6,489 bases of DNA, from NCBI GenBank assembly GCA_001512985.1, contig LFRX01000029.1, positions 67,121 through 73,609 of the forward strand. The letters are read 5' to 3'. The stretch is from Acholeplasmatales bacterium DTU056 (lineage in GTDB: Bacteria; Bacillota_I; Bacilli_A; ML615J-28; CAG-698). The notes below the pieces were generated by a model that saw nothing but the letters and a program-made list of their open reading frames with translations, was not told the DNA's origin and did not search any database. Of the stretch, positions 6,475-6,489 are shown piece by piece (the stretch's first letter is position 1; each line of letters begins with the position of its first letter). Position numbers and translations under genes: made by a program.

Positions 6475-6489
6475 ACCTTTGCTTTTTTT
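6459..6489 (+). terminator. Rho-independent terminator of the parA-mscS-DUF951 unit
   Basis: AAAAGCAAAGG (6459-6469) and CCTTTGCTTTT (6476-6486) form a perfect 11-bp inverted repeat with the 6-nt loop AATAAA. It is followed by a T run that extends to the window edge. The core GCAAAGG/CCTTTGC is flanked by A/T pairs, so the hairpin may be bidirectional. The DUF951 stop codon (6472-6474) lies in the loop. Confidence 0.88.

Overview
The window is a stretch of AT-rich chromosome (about 30 % GC by eye) from a low-GC Gram-positive bacterium (Bacillota, or a Mollicutes/Erysipelotrichia-like relative). The gene set mnmG-rsmG-parA is the conserved cluster usually found beside the replication origin in Bacillota. 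Shine-Dalgarno sites are of Bacillus type (AAAGGAG, GGTGAT). Tryptophan is always TGG and no gene is interrupted by TGA, so the standard bacterial code 11 fits and the TGA=Trp code of Mycoplasma/Spiroplasma does not. I cannot name the species.

Layout. On the minus strand, a two-gene unit pepF (M3 oligoendopeptidase) then ridA (imine/enamine deaminase, cut by the left window edge) reads leftward; the pepF stop and ridA start abut. A 169-bp divergent intergenic region (1895-2063) holds a promoter for each direction. On the plus strand follow mnmG (tRNA U34 modification), rsmG (16S rRNA G527 methylation, overlapping mnmG by 8 bp), a 52-bp gap with a possible extended -10 promoter, then a tight group parA - mscS - DUF951. 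That group has gaps of 2 and 0 bp and ends in a hairpin terminator that begins inside the last gene. There is no gene-free stretch longer than 300 bases.

How the genes work together. mnmG and rsmG are the translation-fidelity pair of the origin region. parA is a chromosome-partition type ATPase, but its usual partner parB and the related noc are not beside it, and mnmE is not upstream of mnmG. The cluster is therefore a reduced or rearranged version of the Bacillota origin-side locus, in which a small-conductance mechanosensitive channel gene and a small zinc-ribbon-like DUF951 gene directly follow parA. The gene functions are well-known families. I see no CRISPR array, mobile element, RNA gene or clearly new system; the most notable point is the ParB-less ParA with an altered A' motif.
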